Below are positions 25,841 through 32,890 of a DNA stretch of 64,000 nt, piece after piece; within the stretch, counting starts at the first letter, position 1, and each line of letters begins with the position of its first letter. Location of the stretch: positions 138,597 through 202,596 of the forward strand of contig JAZJZX010000004.1 of the NCBI GenBank assembly GCA_040389445.1, written 5' to 3'. Under the pieces are notes generated by a model. The model had not been told where the DNA came from. It was given only the letters and a program-made list of their open reading frames with translations, and made no database searches. The stretch is from UBA5189 sp040389445 (GTDB lineage Bacteria; Chloroflexota; Limnocylindria; Limnocylindrales; CSP1-4). Both the position numbers and the translations under genes were made by a program.

Positions 25841-26299
25841 CTATCTCGACCCGGGATCCGTTGGGGCCAGTGCAACTGTGAGCCGGTCGAGCAAGATCCC
25901 GACATCGTTGAGGAGCTGGCGCAGTTCGCCCTCGGGCGCCGGCGGAGCGTCGCCATAGAGGGTCTCGTTCCGGAAGCGCCGGGCCGCGTCGAGCCGCCGC
26001 AGGAGCGGTCGGGCAGACGGGCCGAGGAGCGCTCCCGCGCCCTCGATCGCCGCGCGGTGGTGGCCGGGTTGACTGGTCACCCGATAGCCGGCGAGGACCA
26101 GCAGGCCGGCGCAGGCGCGGTAGCCAGCCTCGTACGCGACGGCCATCGCACGGTCGCGATCGAGCCGGGCGAGTACGTCCCCCGCAAGGGCGAGGTCAGA
26201 TCGTGACCGCTCGAGCCAGCGCATGACACGCGCGTGGTCCGGCAGCTTGGGCTCGAGCAGGCCGAGTGCAAGGAGTTCTTCGCGCGTCCGGAAGCGCAT
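25841..26299 (-). CDS. HEPN-domain protein (partner of nucleotidyltransferase)
   Basis: The 152-residue all-helical protein has the HEPN layout (WLERSRSDLALAGDVLAR, AYRACAGLLVLAGYR, RRFRNETLYGD). In canonical HEPN toxins the last motif is R-x4-6-H. Here it reads RNETLYG with no His, as in some SAV_6107-like HEPN proteins, so RNase activity is doubtful. ATG 26299 overlaps the stop of the nucleotidyltransferase (TGATG), the standard MNT-HEPN arrangement. In such pairs the nucleotidyltransferase modifies and silences the HEPN toxin. Confidence 0.75.
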   Translation of the reverse strand: MRFRTREELLALGLLEPKLPDHARVMRWLERSRSDLALAGDVLARLDRDRAMAVAYEAGYRACAGLLVLAGYRVTSQPGHHRAAIEGAGALLGPSARPLLRRLDAARRFRNETLYGDAPPAPEGELRQLLNDVGILLDRLTVALAPTDPGSR

Positions 26300-26880
26300 C
26301 AGCCGGGTCGGGCGGCGGGCAGGAGCTGGATGCGAGGGTTCGCGAAGACGTCAGTGAGGAACGGCTCGCCGGCACGCCGGAGCGCGTCAAGTTCAGTTCG
26401 CTCGTAGGCCGTGACGTTGACCTCGCGGCCAAGGTCCTGCTCCAGCTCAACGAGCCGCTCGGACAGGCGGGCCCGGTCGACGGAGCCGACGACGAGGACG
26501 TCGAGATCGCTCGTCGGACGGTCCGTCCCGCGCGCATACGAGCCGTACAGGTACGCTTCCTCCGCGCCCGGCACCGTGGCGAGCGCAGCCCGCAGGCGGG
26601 CCTCAATCCCAATCGTCTTGGCGACGAGCGAGCGAACCTCGGAGGCGATCGGGGATTCCTCGTCGACCTTGTAGCGGCGTGACCGGCCGATCGTCTCCGA
26701 TACCAGGATCCCGGCCGCCTCGAGGCGCCGGAGTTCCCGCCCGACGACCTGCGGCGGCCGGCGAAGCTGGCGCCCGAGCTCGCGGGGATGGGCGACGACG
26801 CCCGGCCGGGCGAAATACGCCGCGAGGATCTCGCGCCGGACGGCTGACGAGCCGAACAGCAGAAGTTTGGACTCACTCAT
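26299..26880 (-). CDS. winged-helix/nucleotidyltransferase (MNT) antitoxin
   Basis: ATG 26880 is chosen because the wHTH domain starts there (MSESKLLLFGSSAVRREIL) and promoter elements lie just upstream; the frame extends further only by composition. The 193-residue protein has an ArsR/MarR-like winged helix (about 8-75: HPRELGRQL, VVGRELRRLEAAGIL, GRSRRYKVD) and a minimal nucleotidyltransferase domain with GSYARGTDRPTSDLDVLVVG. It probably represses its own promoter through the 16-bp palindrome next to its ATG and AMPylates or otherwise modifies the coupled HEPN protein. Confidence 0.82.
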   Translation of the reverse strand: MSESKLLLFGSSAVRREILAAYFARPGVVAHPRELGRQLRRPPQVVGRELRRLEAAGILVSETIGRSRRYKVDEESPIASEVRSLVAKTIGIEARLRAALATVPGAEEAYLYGSYARGTDRPTSDLDVLVVGSVDRARLSERLVELEQDLGREVNVTAYERTELDALRRAGEPFLTDVFANPRIQLLPAARPG

Positions 26881-26896
26881 GGTTCCATATGGAACC
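26881..26896. promoter_or_regulatory. perfect 16-bp palindrome, operator of the MNT-HEPN operon
   Basis: GGTTCCATATGGAACC is a perfect palindrome directly abutting the MNT ATG (26880) and overlapping the end of the predicted -10. It would block transcription start or translation when bound, and is the natural site for the wHTH domain of the MNT protein. Confidence 0.7.
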
Positions 26897-26922
26897 GTAT
26901 TCGGTGCAATCGGTGCTGTCAA
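26894..26922 (-). promoter_or_regulatory. promoter of the MNT-HEPN operon
   Basis: On the minus strand TTGACA (26922-26917), 17 bp, then TACGGT (26899-26894). Transcription would start about 5-10 bases before the ATG at 26880, giving an almost leaderless message. The -35 is half of the TGTCAAGCTTGACA palindrome shared with the divergent promoter. Confidence 0.55.
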
Positions 26923-26952
26923 GCTTGACATTGGAAGTGGTCGAGGTAATGT
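26917..26952 (+). promoter_or_regulatory. promoter of the divergent VapBC operon, leaderless
   Basis: TTGACA (26925-26930), 16 bp, TAATGT (26947-26952), then the antitoxin ATG only 7 bp later at 26960, so the mRNA should be leaderless. The -35 boxes of both divergent promoters are the two halves of a perfect 14-bp palindrome, TGTCAAGCTTGACA (26917-26930). A single protein bound there would control both operons. Confidence 0.65.
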
Positions 26953-26959
26953 GACACGC

Positions 26960-27280
26960 ATGAGTGCTGGGACACCCTTGGGTAATCGACAGCGGGCGCG
27001 GCTCACGAGCCAGGGGCAGATCACCGTCCCCAAGGCGGTCCGGGATGCCCTCGGTGCCCGACCGGGCGACGACATCGAATTCGTGCCGCGCGGCGCCGAG
27101 CTGTTCGTGGAGGTTCGGCCTCGGCGGGGCGTTCTCGAGTTCGCCGGCATCGCCGCCGACGCAGCCGCGCGGGTTCCGGAGAGTGCCGCCGACCTTGACG
27201 CCCTGATCGAGGACGGCATGGCGGGGGCGGCGGTCCGGCGCGCGGGTTCGGTGGGTTCGGAGTCTCGGCGGTCCGGGTGA
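26960..27280 (+). CDS. AbrB/SpoVT-type VapB antitoxin
   Basis: The 106-residue protein has the swapped-hairpin AbrB motif LTSQGQITVPKAVRDALGARPGDDIEFV (about 14-41) and a C-terminal helix region (SAADLDALIEDGMAG) that would contact the toxin. The ATG lies just after a -10 box with no ribosome-binding site, consistent with leaderless translation. The stop overlaps the toxin start (GTGA). Confidence 0.87.
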   Translation: MSAGTPLGNRQRARLTSQGQITVPKAVRDALGARPGDDIEFVPRGAELFVEVRPRRGVLEFAGIAADAAARVPESAADLDALIEDGMAGAAVRRAGSVGSESRRSG

Positions 27281-27723
27281 GCCTCCCCAGGGAACGGGCG
27301 GCGCGTCGTTCGCCCGAGACGGCCTACGCGGATACGAACATGTTCATCGCCCTGCTCGTCGGGCCCGGCCATCCGCTCCATGAACCGGCCCTGTCGATCT
27401 TCCGGCGGGTCGCGGACGGTGAGCTCGTTCTGATCGTCACGCCGATCGTCGTCGCGGAGCTCGTCTACGTTGGCCGGTCGCTGCTTCGTTGGACCCGCGG
27501 AGTCGCGGCCGATCGGCTCGGCGAGCTGCTCTCCGCCGACGGGCTCGCCGTATCGGAGGCTGCCACGGTTCGGCGCGCGCTTCGGTTGTACGGGGAGCGC
27601 TCCAGGCTGGATTTCGCGGACGCGTATCTTGCGGCGGCTGCGCTGGAGGTGGGGCCGGCGGCCGTGGCCTCGCTGGATGCGGGGTTCGACACGGTGGACG
27701 GGGTTCGGCGGATCTCCGGCTAG
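27277..27723 (+). CDS. PIN-domain toxin, VapC family
   Basis: The 148-residue product carries the PIN acidic residues: Asp in AYADTNMFIALL, Glu in VVAELVYV, Asp in LDFADAYLAA and Asp in SLDAGFD. The GTG start overlaps the antitoxin stop. Together with the AbrB-type antitoxin it forms a complete VapBC module that shares its promoter region with the MNT-HEPN pair. Confidence 0.88.
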   Translation: MSLPRERAARRSPETAYADTNMFIALLVGPGHPLHEPALSIFRRVADGELVLIVTPIVVAELVYVGRSLLRWTRGVAADRLGELLSADGLAVSEAATVRRALRLYGERSRLDFADAYLAAAALEVGPAAVASLDAGFDTVDGVRRISG

Positions 27724-27854
27724 CGTCAGCGCCAGTTCAACGTGCTGGGGGTATATCGGCCGCCAACTGCGAGGTGAGCCGCAGATGAGCGGGCATCGCT
27801 ACCGTCTCCAAACGGCCCTTGCCGGCCTGATGCGGCCGGGCGCCTTGACCCGCT

Positions 27855-28127
27855 GTGCAAGACTGCGAGTGGACGGTGAACTTCCCGGATCGCTACATCT
27901 CATGGGAGGGCGGGCATGCCCTCAAGCGCTGCGAGGAGCGCAACAAGGAACCATCGGAAGTGGAGAGCGTGATCCGAAACTCAGGAATAGTCGAGAAGCG
28001 GCGAGACGGTCGATACAACGTCGATGGCTGCATCGGCGGCGAGGTAACGCGCGTCATCGTGGCCGAGATTCGGACGGACGCCGTCGTTGTCGTCACGGTC
28101 TTCGGGAGAGGCGTGCCATGCAGCTGA
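27855..28127 (+). CDS. DUF4258-like small protein, possible toxin
   Basis: The ~90-residue protein has the DUF4258 pattern: GHALKRCEERN, EVESVIRNSGIVEKRRDGRYNV, then TRVIVAEIRTDAVVVVTVF. These are RelE/BrnT-like small folds usually found in toxin-type pairs. GTG 27855 has no clear ribosome-binding site, so the start is uncertain. It overlaps the DUF2283 gene by 10 bp. The toxin role is inferred from the pairing. Confidence 0.7.
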   Translation: MQDCEWTVNFPDRYISWEGGHALKRCEERNKEPSEVESVIRNSGIVEKRRDGRYNVDGCIGGEVTRVIVAEIRTDAVVVVTVFGRGVPCS

Positions 28128-28360
28128 CCTATGACGAGTTGACGGACACCCTCTACGTCTACTTCACCCAGGAGCCGGTGGCCCGCACCAGGGAACTCTC
28201 TGAGCGCGTGATCGTCGACTACGACGAACGGGGGAGCGTCCGCGGGATCGAGATCCTGGATGCGACGCTCGGGCCGGCGATCGAAGCGAAGGGCCTGCCT
28301 CGCCTCGACGACTTCACGAGGGTCGTCCAGAAGGCCCGCGAGTTGCCCGTCCCGGCCTGA
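28118..28360 (+). CDS. DUF2283 protein, probable partner of the DUF4258 protein
   Basis: The 80-residue protein matches DUF2283 closely: MQLTYDELTDTLYVYF, VIVDYDERGSVRGIEILDA and a C-terminal tail. DUF2283 genes very often follow DUF4258 genes and are thought to be the antitoxin half. The start lies inside the upstream gene, so translation is coupled. Confidence 0.85.
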   Translation: MQLTYDELTDTLYVYFTQEPVARTRELSERVIVDYDERGSVRGIEILDATLGPAIEAKGLPRLDDFTRVVQKARELPVPA

Positions 28361-28406
28361 CCTGGGCGGGGCCTCTCGTTTGCCCCCGGGCGCCGCCCTG
28401 GGTGCC

Positions 28407-28453
28407 TTGACATAGTGGTAGGTTGAGTTACAGTAAATCAGCTTACCTATCAC
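28407..28453 (+). promoter_or_regulatory. promoter and inverted repeat ahead of the AAA-DUF234 gene
   Basis: TTGACA (28407-28412), 16 bp, TACAGT (28429-28434) form a good promoter. GTGGTAGGT (28415-28423) and ACCTATCAC (28445-28453) are inverted arms (8 of 9 match) flanking the -10, which suggests repression at this site. Confidence 0.6.
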
Positions 28454-28465
28454 TCTGAGGTCGGG

Positions 28466-29932
28466 ATGGACGAGCTTCGACCTGCGGGCCTCTTTGATCG
28501 GGACAACGAGTGGCGCGACCTCCTCCGGTTCGCCCAGGGTCCTGCCACGGGCCCCCGTGTCGGCGTCATCTATGGCCGGCGTCGCCAGGGGAAGAGCTTC
28601 CTGCTCCGTGCGCTCGCCCGCCAGCTCGGTGGCATCTACCACCAGGCGCTCGAGGAAGAAGCCGTGCCGGCCCTCGGCCATCTCGGGACGACGGTTGCGT
28701 CCGACGCAGACCTCAATGGTCATTTGACCTTCTCCGACTGGTCGGAGGCGATCAAGGCACTCCTGGATCGCGCGGGGCCGGATCGGCTCGCAATCATCGA
28801 CGAGTTCCCGTACCTGCTCGCCCAGTCACCCGAACTCGCCTCGATCATCCAGAAGGCGTTCGACGACGCCCGTCACGGACAGGGGTCTGCGTTTCGCCTC
28901 CTTCTCTGCGGTTCGGCGATGTCCATCATGGAGCGGATGCTCTCGGGCCAGAAAGCGCTGCGAGGTCGGGCGGCGCTGGACATGCCGCTGCTGCCATTCG
29001 ACTTCCGGCAATCGGCGGCCTATTGGGAGATCAAGGATCCCGAAACCGCCTTCCTCGTCCATGCCGTCCTGGGCGGGACCCCCGGTTACCGCGACCTCCT
29101 CGATGGCGCAACCCCCGCGTCGCCCGCGGCGTTCCTCGAATGGCTCGCGGCTGGTGTCCTCAATCCCTCGCACGCGCTCTTCCGCGAAGCCGACTACCTG
29201 CTGACCGAGGACCCGGCGATCGCCGATCGAGCCCTGTACCAGTCTGTCCTCGCGACCATCGCCGGAGGTCGCTCGACCCGCAGCGCGGTGGCGGCAGCGC
29301 TGGGGCGCAATGAGTCCGGCCTTCGCCACCCGCTCCTGGTCCTTGAGCGCGCGGGGTTCATCCGCCGGGACGACGACCTGCTGCTGTCCAAACGGCCGCT
29401 GATCAGGATCGCCGACCCGTACCTGCGCTTCCATCACGCGGTGGTGCGCCCGGACCTCTCCAGGTTCGAGGCCCGCGATTTCAGTGGGGCATGGATCGAC
29501 GCGCGGCCTCGCTTCGAATCCAACGTGCTGGGCCCTCACTTCGAGGCGCTTGCCCGGGATTGGACCAGCCGCTTCGCCTCGCGGCGCACCCTCGGCGGAC
29601 GGCCGAGCCGGGTGGGCTTCACCCAGGTCAACGACGCGAGCAACCGCAGCCGGATGGAACTCGACGTCGTCGCCATTGCCGGCAGCGCGAATGCGGATCG
29701 GCCGATCGTCCTCGCCATCGGCGAGGCGAAGGGCGGGTCGACGAAGCGCGGTCTCGCCGATCTGCGCCGCCTCGAGCGTGGTCGCAGCCTCCTCGCCGAC
29801 AGGGCCGAAACCTCGGCGAGCCGTCTGCTCCTTTTTTCGCGGGCCGGCTTCGAGCCGGATCTCGTCGCAGCATCGCGCGTCCGCCGGGACGTCGAGCTCA
29901 TCGATCTCGGCCGTCTCTACGAAGGCGACTGA
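28466..29932 (+). CDS. AAA ATPase with C-terminal DUF234 nuclease-like domain
   Basis: The 488-residue protein belongs to the 'archaeal ATPase' STAND-like group: Walker A in VIYGRRRQGKSFLLRAL (about 35-50), Walker B in RLAIIDEFPYLL (about 110), sensor-like LLLCGSAMSIMERM, then a winged helix (RSAVAAALGRNESGLRHPLLVLERAGFI). The C-terminal DUF234 region contains MELDVVAI and VLAIGEAKG, a PD-(D/E)xK-like D...ExK signature. Members are widespread, of uncertain role, and often near defence or mobile genes, as here. The promoter and an inverted repeat lie just upstream. Confidence 0.88.
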   Translation: MDELRPAGLFDRDNEWRDLLRFAQGPATGPRVGVIYGRRRQGKSFLLRALARQLGGIYHQALEEEAVPALGHLGTTVASDADLNGHLTFSDWSEAIKALLDRAGPDRLAIIDEFPYLLAQSPELASIIQKAFDDARHGQGSAFRLLLCGSAMSIMERMLSGQKALRGRAALDMPLLPFDFRQSAAYWEIKDPETAFLVHAVLGGTPGYRDLLDGATPASPAAFLEWLAAGVLNPSHALFREADYLLTEDPAIADRALYQSVLATIAGGRSTRSAVAAALGRNESGLRHPLLVLERAGFIRRDDDLLLSKRPLIRIADPYLRFHHAVVRPDLSRFEARDFSGAWIDARPRFESNVLGPHFEALARDWTSRFASRRTLGGRPSRVGFTQVNDASNRSRMELDVVAIAGSANADRPIVLAIGEAKGGSTKRGLADLRRLERGRSLLADRAETSASRLLLFSRAGFEPDLVAASRVRRDVELIDLGRLYEGD

Positions 29933-29997
29933 CTGACGTCGCCCGGGCCGCTCGACGGCTTCACGAGGTTCAGGCGCTCCTGGTCAGGCGCTCCCGG

Positions 29998-30729
29998 TCA
30001 GGCGCTCCGGCGGCGACGATTGACCGCGAGGAGAACGATGCCCGCGCCGGCCAGCAGGAGCAGGATCACCGGCAGCGCGTCCGCAAGGCCGTTGCCGGAG
30101 CCCGAAGTGTTCGTGACGGGAGTTGCGGCGGGCGACGGCAGGTCGGAGGTCGCGGGGGACGAGCTGGCCCCGCCGGTCTGGCTGGGGGTCGCCGTGATCG
30201 TGGGCGCCGGGGTCAGTCCGGTCGGGGGCGTGGGTGGCGGCGTGGTGCCGGGCTCCAGGGTGGGTGTTGCCGGCGGCGGCAGGACCGTGATGGTGCCGGT
30301 CATCGTGTCCGGATGGATCTGGCAGTGGTAGGCGAACGTGCCGGGTGACTCGAACAGGTTGCCGTAGGCGTCGGTCGGGGACATCTCACCGCTGTCGAAG
30401 CTCCCGTCGTCCGCGGTGACGGTATGGATCCGGCCCGCCCGGTTGGTCCAGGTCACCGTCTCCCCGGCCGTGATCGTCACGTCGGCCGGCTGGAAGGCGA
30501 AGTCCACGATGTCGACGCTAGCGTCGGCGCCCCGCGCCAGCGGCGCGCGTGCCGCCAGGGTCAGGGCGAGCGCAAAGGAGAGCGTCAGGGCCAGGGGGAA
30601 TGCCCGGCGGCGAGTGGATGCCAGGCCGGGCGTCACCGGCGGGCCGGGCGTCACCGGCGGGCCGGGCGTCACCGGCGCCCGCAGGCGACGGACGGACCCG
30701 GGCGTGGTCGCGGTTGAAGGCCTGCTCAC
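29998..30729 (-). CDS. membrane-anchored cupredoxin (plastocyanin/azurin-like)
   Basis: The 243-residue product has an N-terminal extension with three VTPGPP repeats, a signal/membrane segment (FPLALTLSFALALTLAA), and a type-1 copper domain with ligands His in GRIHTVT, Cys and His in YHCQIHPDTM, and Met in that last motif. A Pro/Thr stalk (~70 residues), a C-terminal helix (LPVILLLLAGAGIVLLAV) and NRRRRSA tail follow. It is a surface electron carrier or copper-binding protein. GTG 30729 is the longest start; a start nearer the hydrophobic segment is possible. Confidence 0.85.
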   Translation of the reverse strand: MSRPSTATTPGSVRRLRAPVTPGPPVTPGPPVTPGLASTRRRAFPLALTLSFALALTLAARAPLARGADASVDIVDFAFQPADVTITAGETVTWTNRAGRIHTVTADDGSFDSGEMSPTDAYGNLFESPGTFAYHCQIHPDTMTGTITVLPPPATPTLEPGTTPPPTPPTGLTPAPTITATPSQTGGASSSPATSDLPSPAATPVTNTSGSGNGLADALPVILLLLAGAGIVLLAVNRRRRSA

Positions 30730-31064
30730 GCGATCATGGTACGGGACGCGCGCGGCGGCTCGCCATCGGCTGGACCCATGAGCCTGGCGGCGCGGCCCTG
30801 TGGTGTCCTATAACGGCCCGATACTATAACGGCGCTATACCTACCGAGGCAGCACCATCCTGACCGACGATTTCCCCGACCTGCTGCGGGTCCTCCAGCT
30901 CGAACTCTGAGTCACCGCATCAGGCGACGACTCGTTGCCGCAGACCTCGACAACGCGCCATCTTGAGCACCGAATGGTCCTCGGCCGCCCCGGCCTGGTC
31001 GGCCGCCCCGGCCTGGTGCTGCCGGCCAGCCCGCGGCGGAGCCGCGGCGGAGCCGCGGCCGGAT
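30730..31064. other. intergenic region with paired CTATAACGGC boxes
   Basis: CTATAACGGC occurs twice with a 16-bp period (30808-30817 and 30824-30833), 80-105 bp upstream of the cupredoxin start. On the minus strand the boxes give TATAGT/TATAGG elements, so this may be the cupredoxin promoter/operator. The rest is GC-rich direct repeats (GGCCGCCCCGGCCTGGTC, GGAGCCGC). Confidence 0.4.
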
Positions 31065-31688
31065 TCAGCCGCCCTGGACGTCCGCGACGGCATCGCTCAC
31101 GGCGCTGCCCGGATCCGTCTCCGCGACGGCCGTCATCTGGGTGCGATTGACCAGCAGGAACTGGAAATGGCTGATTACCCGGCGATCCGCCAGCGAGCGG
31201 GCGGTGACCGAGGTCATGGGAACGAAACGGGGATCTGCCGCCTCCACGAAGTTCGCCGGCGTCATCTCGCGGTGCACGTGGATCAGGCCGGAGATGGCGT
31301 GGCCGGGGGTGAACACGACGTACCGGCGGGGTGCCCGCTCCAGGGTGGGCCGGTCCCCCGGCGTCGGGGCGATGGTGGCGGCGTCCTGGTTCGGGGCGGC
31401 GGCGAGCACGTGCTCGGCCTGGCCGATGAAGGTGATCTCGTCCTGGTTGACCATCAGCTCCGGCAGGATCAGGGAGGTGGGATCGCCGTTGCGGCGGAGG
31501 AGCGTTGCATCGTGCAGCCGGACGAACCCGCGGCTGTGATTGACCAGGTCGGACAGGCGATTGAAGCGGCCCAGCGCAATGGTGCCGCTCACGCGAAGGT
31601 GGGGACCGACGAGTTCGATGGGCTCGGTCCGACCGCGGCCCACCCCGAACGAATCCGATGTCTCTCCGGGAAGGCCCCAGTCGCTCAT
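31065..31688 (-). CDS. conserved hypothetical protein (DUF6812-like)
   Basis: ATG 31688 follows GGAGG by 5 bp. The 207-residue cytoplasmic protein starts MSDWGLPGETSDSFG. A core of two beta-rich modules follows: LRVSGTIALGRFNRLSDLVNHSRGFVRLHDATL and RRYVVFTPGHAISGLIHVHREMTPANFVEA...PMTSVTAR, ending in SHFQFLLVNRTQM. The layout recalls DUF6812-type proteins, but I am not certain. No catalytic motif was seen. Confidence 0.6.
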   Translation of the reverse strand: MSDWGLPGETSDSFGVGRGRTEPIELVGPHLRVSGTIALGRFNRLSDLVNHSRGFVRLHDATLLRRNGDPTSLILPELMVNQDEITFIGQAEHVLAAAPNQDAATIAPTPGDRPTLERAPRRYVVFTPGHAISGLIHVHREMTPANFVEAADPRFVPMTSVTARSLADRRVISHFQFLLVNRTQMTAVAETDPGSAVSDAVADVQGG

Positions 31689-31878
31689 CCTGCCTCCGGT
31701 GTGGTCGCCCGCCGGCCCGACCGGCAGGCCGGGCGCTCGTTCCGATTGTAGCGAGCGCGGCCGCCAGGCCCTGCGGGCAAGGCCGCCCGGCCCCGCGGGC
31801 GCGGCGGTGCTCAGCCGTGAAGGTGTTCGGCCGAGGCCGCCCGGCCCCGCGGGCGCCCGCCGCCGGGTCGGTTTCCGG

Positions 31879-32850
31879 TCAGCCGCCGGTTGCCGGGGCC
31901 TTCGGTGGCTTTGCCTTGACCTCGAGCGCGTGCAGCGTGCCCGAGGCATCGATGGTTCCGGCCGCATCGACCCGCATCCCGACGGTGATTTCGGCCAGGG
32001 TGGGCGTCGTGTCGCCCGGGATCAGGTAGACGGTGGCTCCCGACAGCGCGACCGTCACCGTGGTGCCGTCCTTGCGCGTGAGGGTCAGGCTGGATCCGGA
32101 TTTCGCGCTGACCTCGCCCTTGAGATGGGGGACCTTGACCTTGACCGCGCTTGCCGTGAAGGCGCCACCGCTGCCGACGGTGCCCTCGGCACCGATCTTG
32201 TCGCCGACGGCGAGGTCGGCCTTGGCGATATCCGCGTGCAGTCGACGGTAGATGGTGTCGCCGGTCAGGCCGATCGTCTTCGAGGTTCCGTCCTTGAGTT
32301 CGATGGTCAGGCTCGAGGCGCCGATGGCGGTGATGGTGCCGCCGACGTGGGGGAGGACAACCTTGACGCCGCTGACGGTGAACGTGCCGTCGGCGTTGCG
32401 GGTCTGCTTGAGCTTGACCTCGTCGCCGACTTTCAAGGCCGAAACGGCGATCGCCACGTCGCTCTTCGTGAGCGTGACGGCCGAACCGATGGTCACCGAT
32501 CCGGTCCACTCATCCTCGCCCTTGAGCGAGAGGGTTGAGCCGCTGATGGCGGCGATCGTGATGCGCCCGTGCCGCTCCGGCTTGGCCTTCTTCTCCTTGT
32601 CCGCTTTCTCCGGTGCCGCGGCCGAGGGTCCGGCGCCGGCGCCCAGGACGGTGCTGGAGGAAGCCGGGCCCATCAGGCCGGAGCCGAGGGCGAACGCCAG
32701 CAGCGCGACGGTCGCCACGACGACGAGCCAGGTGAGGACCCCGGCACTTCGGCGCAGGGCGGGCCGCGCGGTGAGGTGCGCGGTGGCCGGTTCGAGCGCG
32801 TTCGCGGGTTCGAGCGAGGCCGGCTCGAGCGGCGCGGATGGCTGGATCAT
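31879..32850 (-). CDS. membrane-anchored protein with three DUF5666-like domains
   Basis: ATG 32850 follows GAGG. The 323-residue product has a cytoplasmic N-terminus with repeated LEPA, one transmembrane helix (VLTWLVVVATVALLAFALG), a Lys/Glu-rich linker, and three ~65-residue beta domains. Each runs from a strand such as ITIAAISGSTLSLKG / ITAIGASSLTIELKDG / VSAKSGSSLTLTRKDGT to GDEVKLKQT / GDKIGAEGT / GMRVDAAGT. This is the DUF5666 pattern of extracytoplasmic OB-like repeats. It lies directly downstream of a two-component system and may be its target. Confidence 0.78.
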   Translation of the reverse strand: MIQPSAPLEPASLEPANALEPATAHLTARPALRRSAGVLTWLVVVATVALLAFALGSGLMGPASSSTVLGAGAGPSAAAPEKADKEKKAKPERHGRITIAAISGSTLSLKGEDEWTGSVTIGSAVTLTKSDVAIAVSALKVGDEVKLKQTRNADGTFTVSGVKVVLPHVGGTITAIGASSLTIELKDGTSKTIGLTGDTIYRRLHADIAKADLAVGDKIGAEGTVGSGGAFTASAVKVKVPHLKGEVSAKSGSSLTLTRKDGTTVTVALSGATVYLIPGDTTPTLAEITVGMRVDAAGTIDASGTLHALEVKAKPPKAPATGG

Positions 32851-32890
32851 GACAAACCTCGCTCGGTGTCCGATGCGGAACCTGACTGGA

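Noticed and set aside
30840..30911. Short frame ending STILTDDFPDLLRVLQLEL-stop
   Set aside because: There is no start codon after the preceding stop and no ribosome-binding site. It could be a remnant but cannot be supported.
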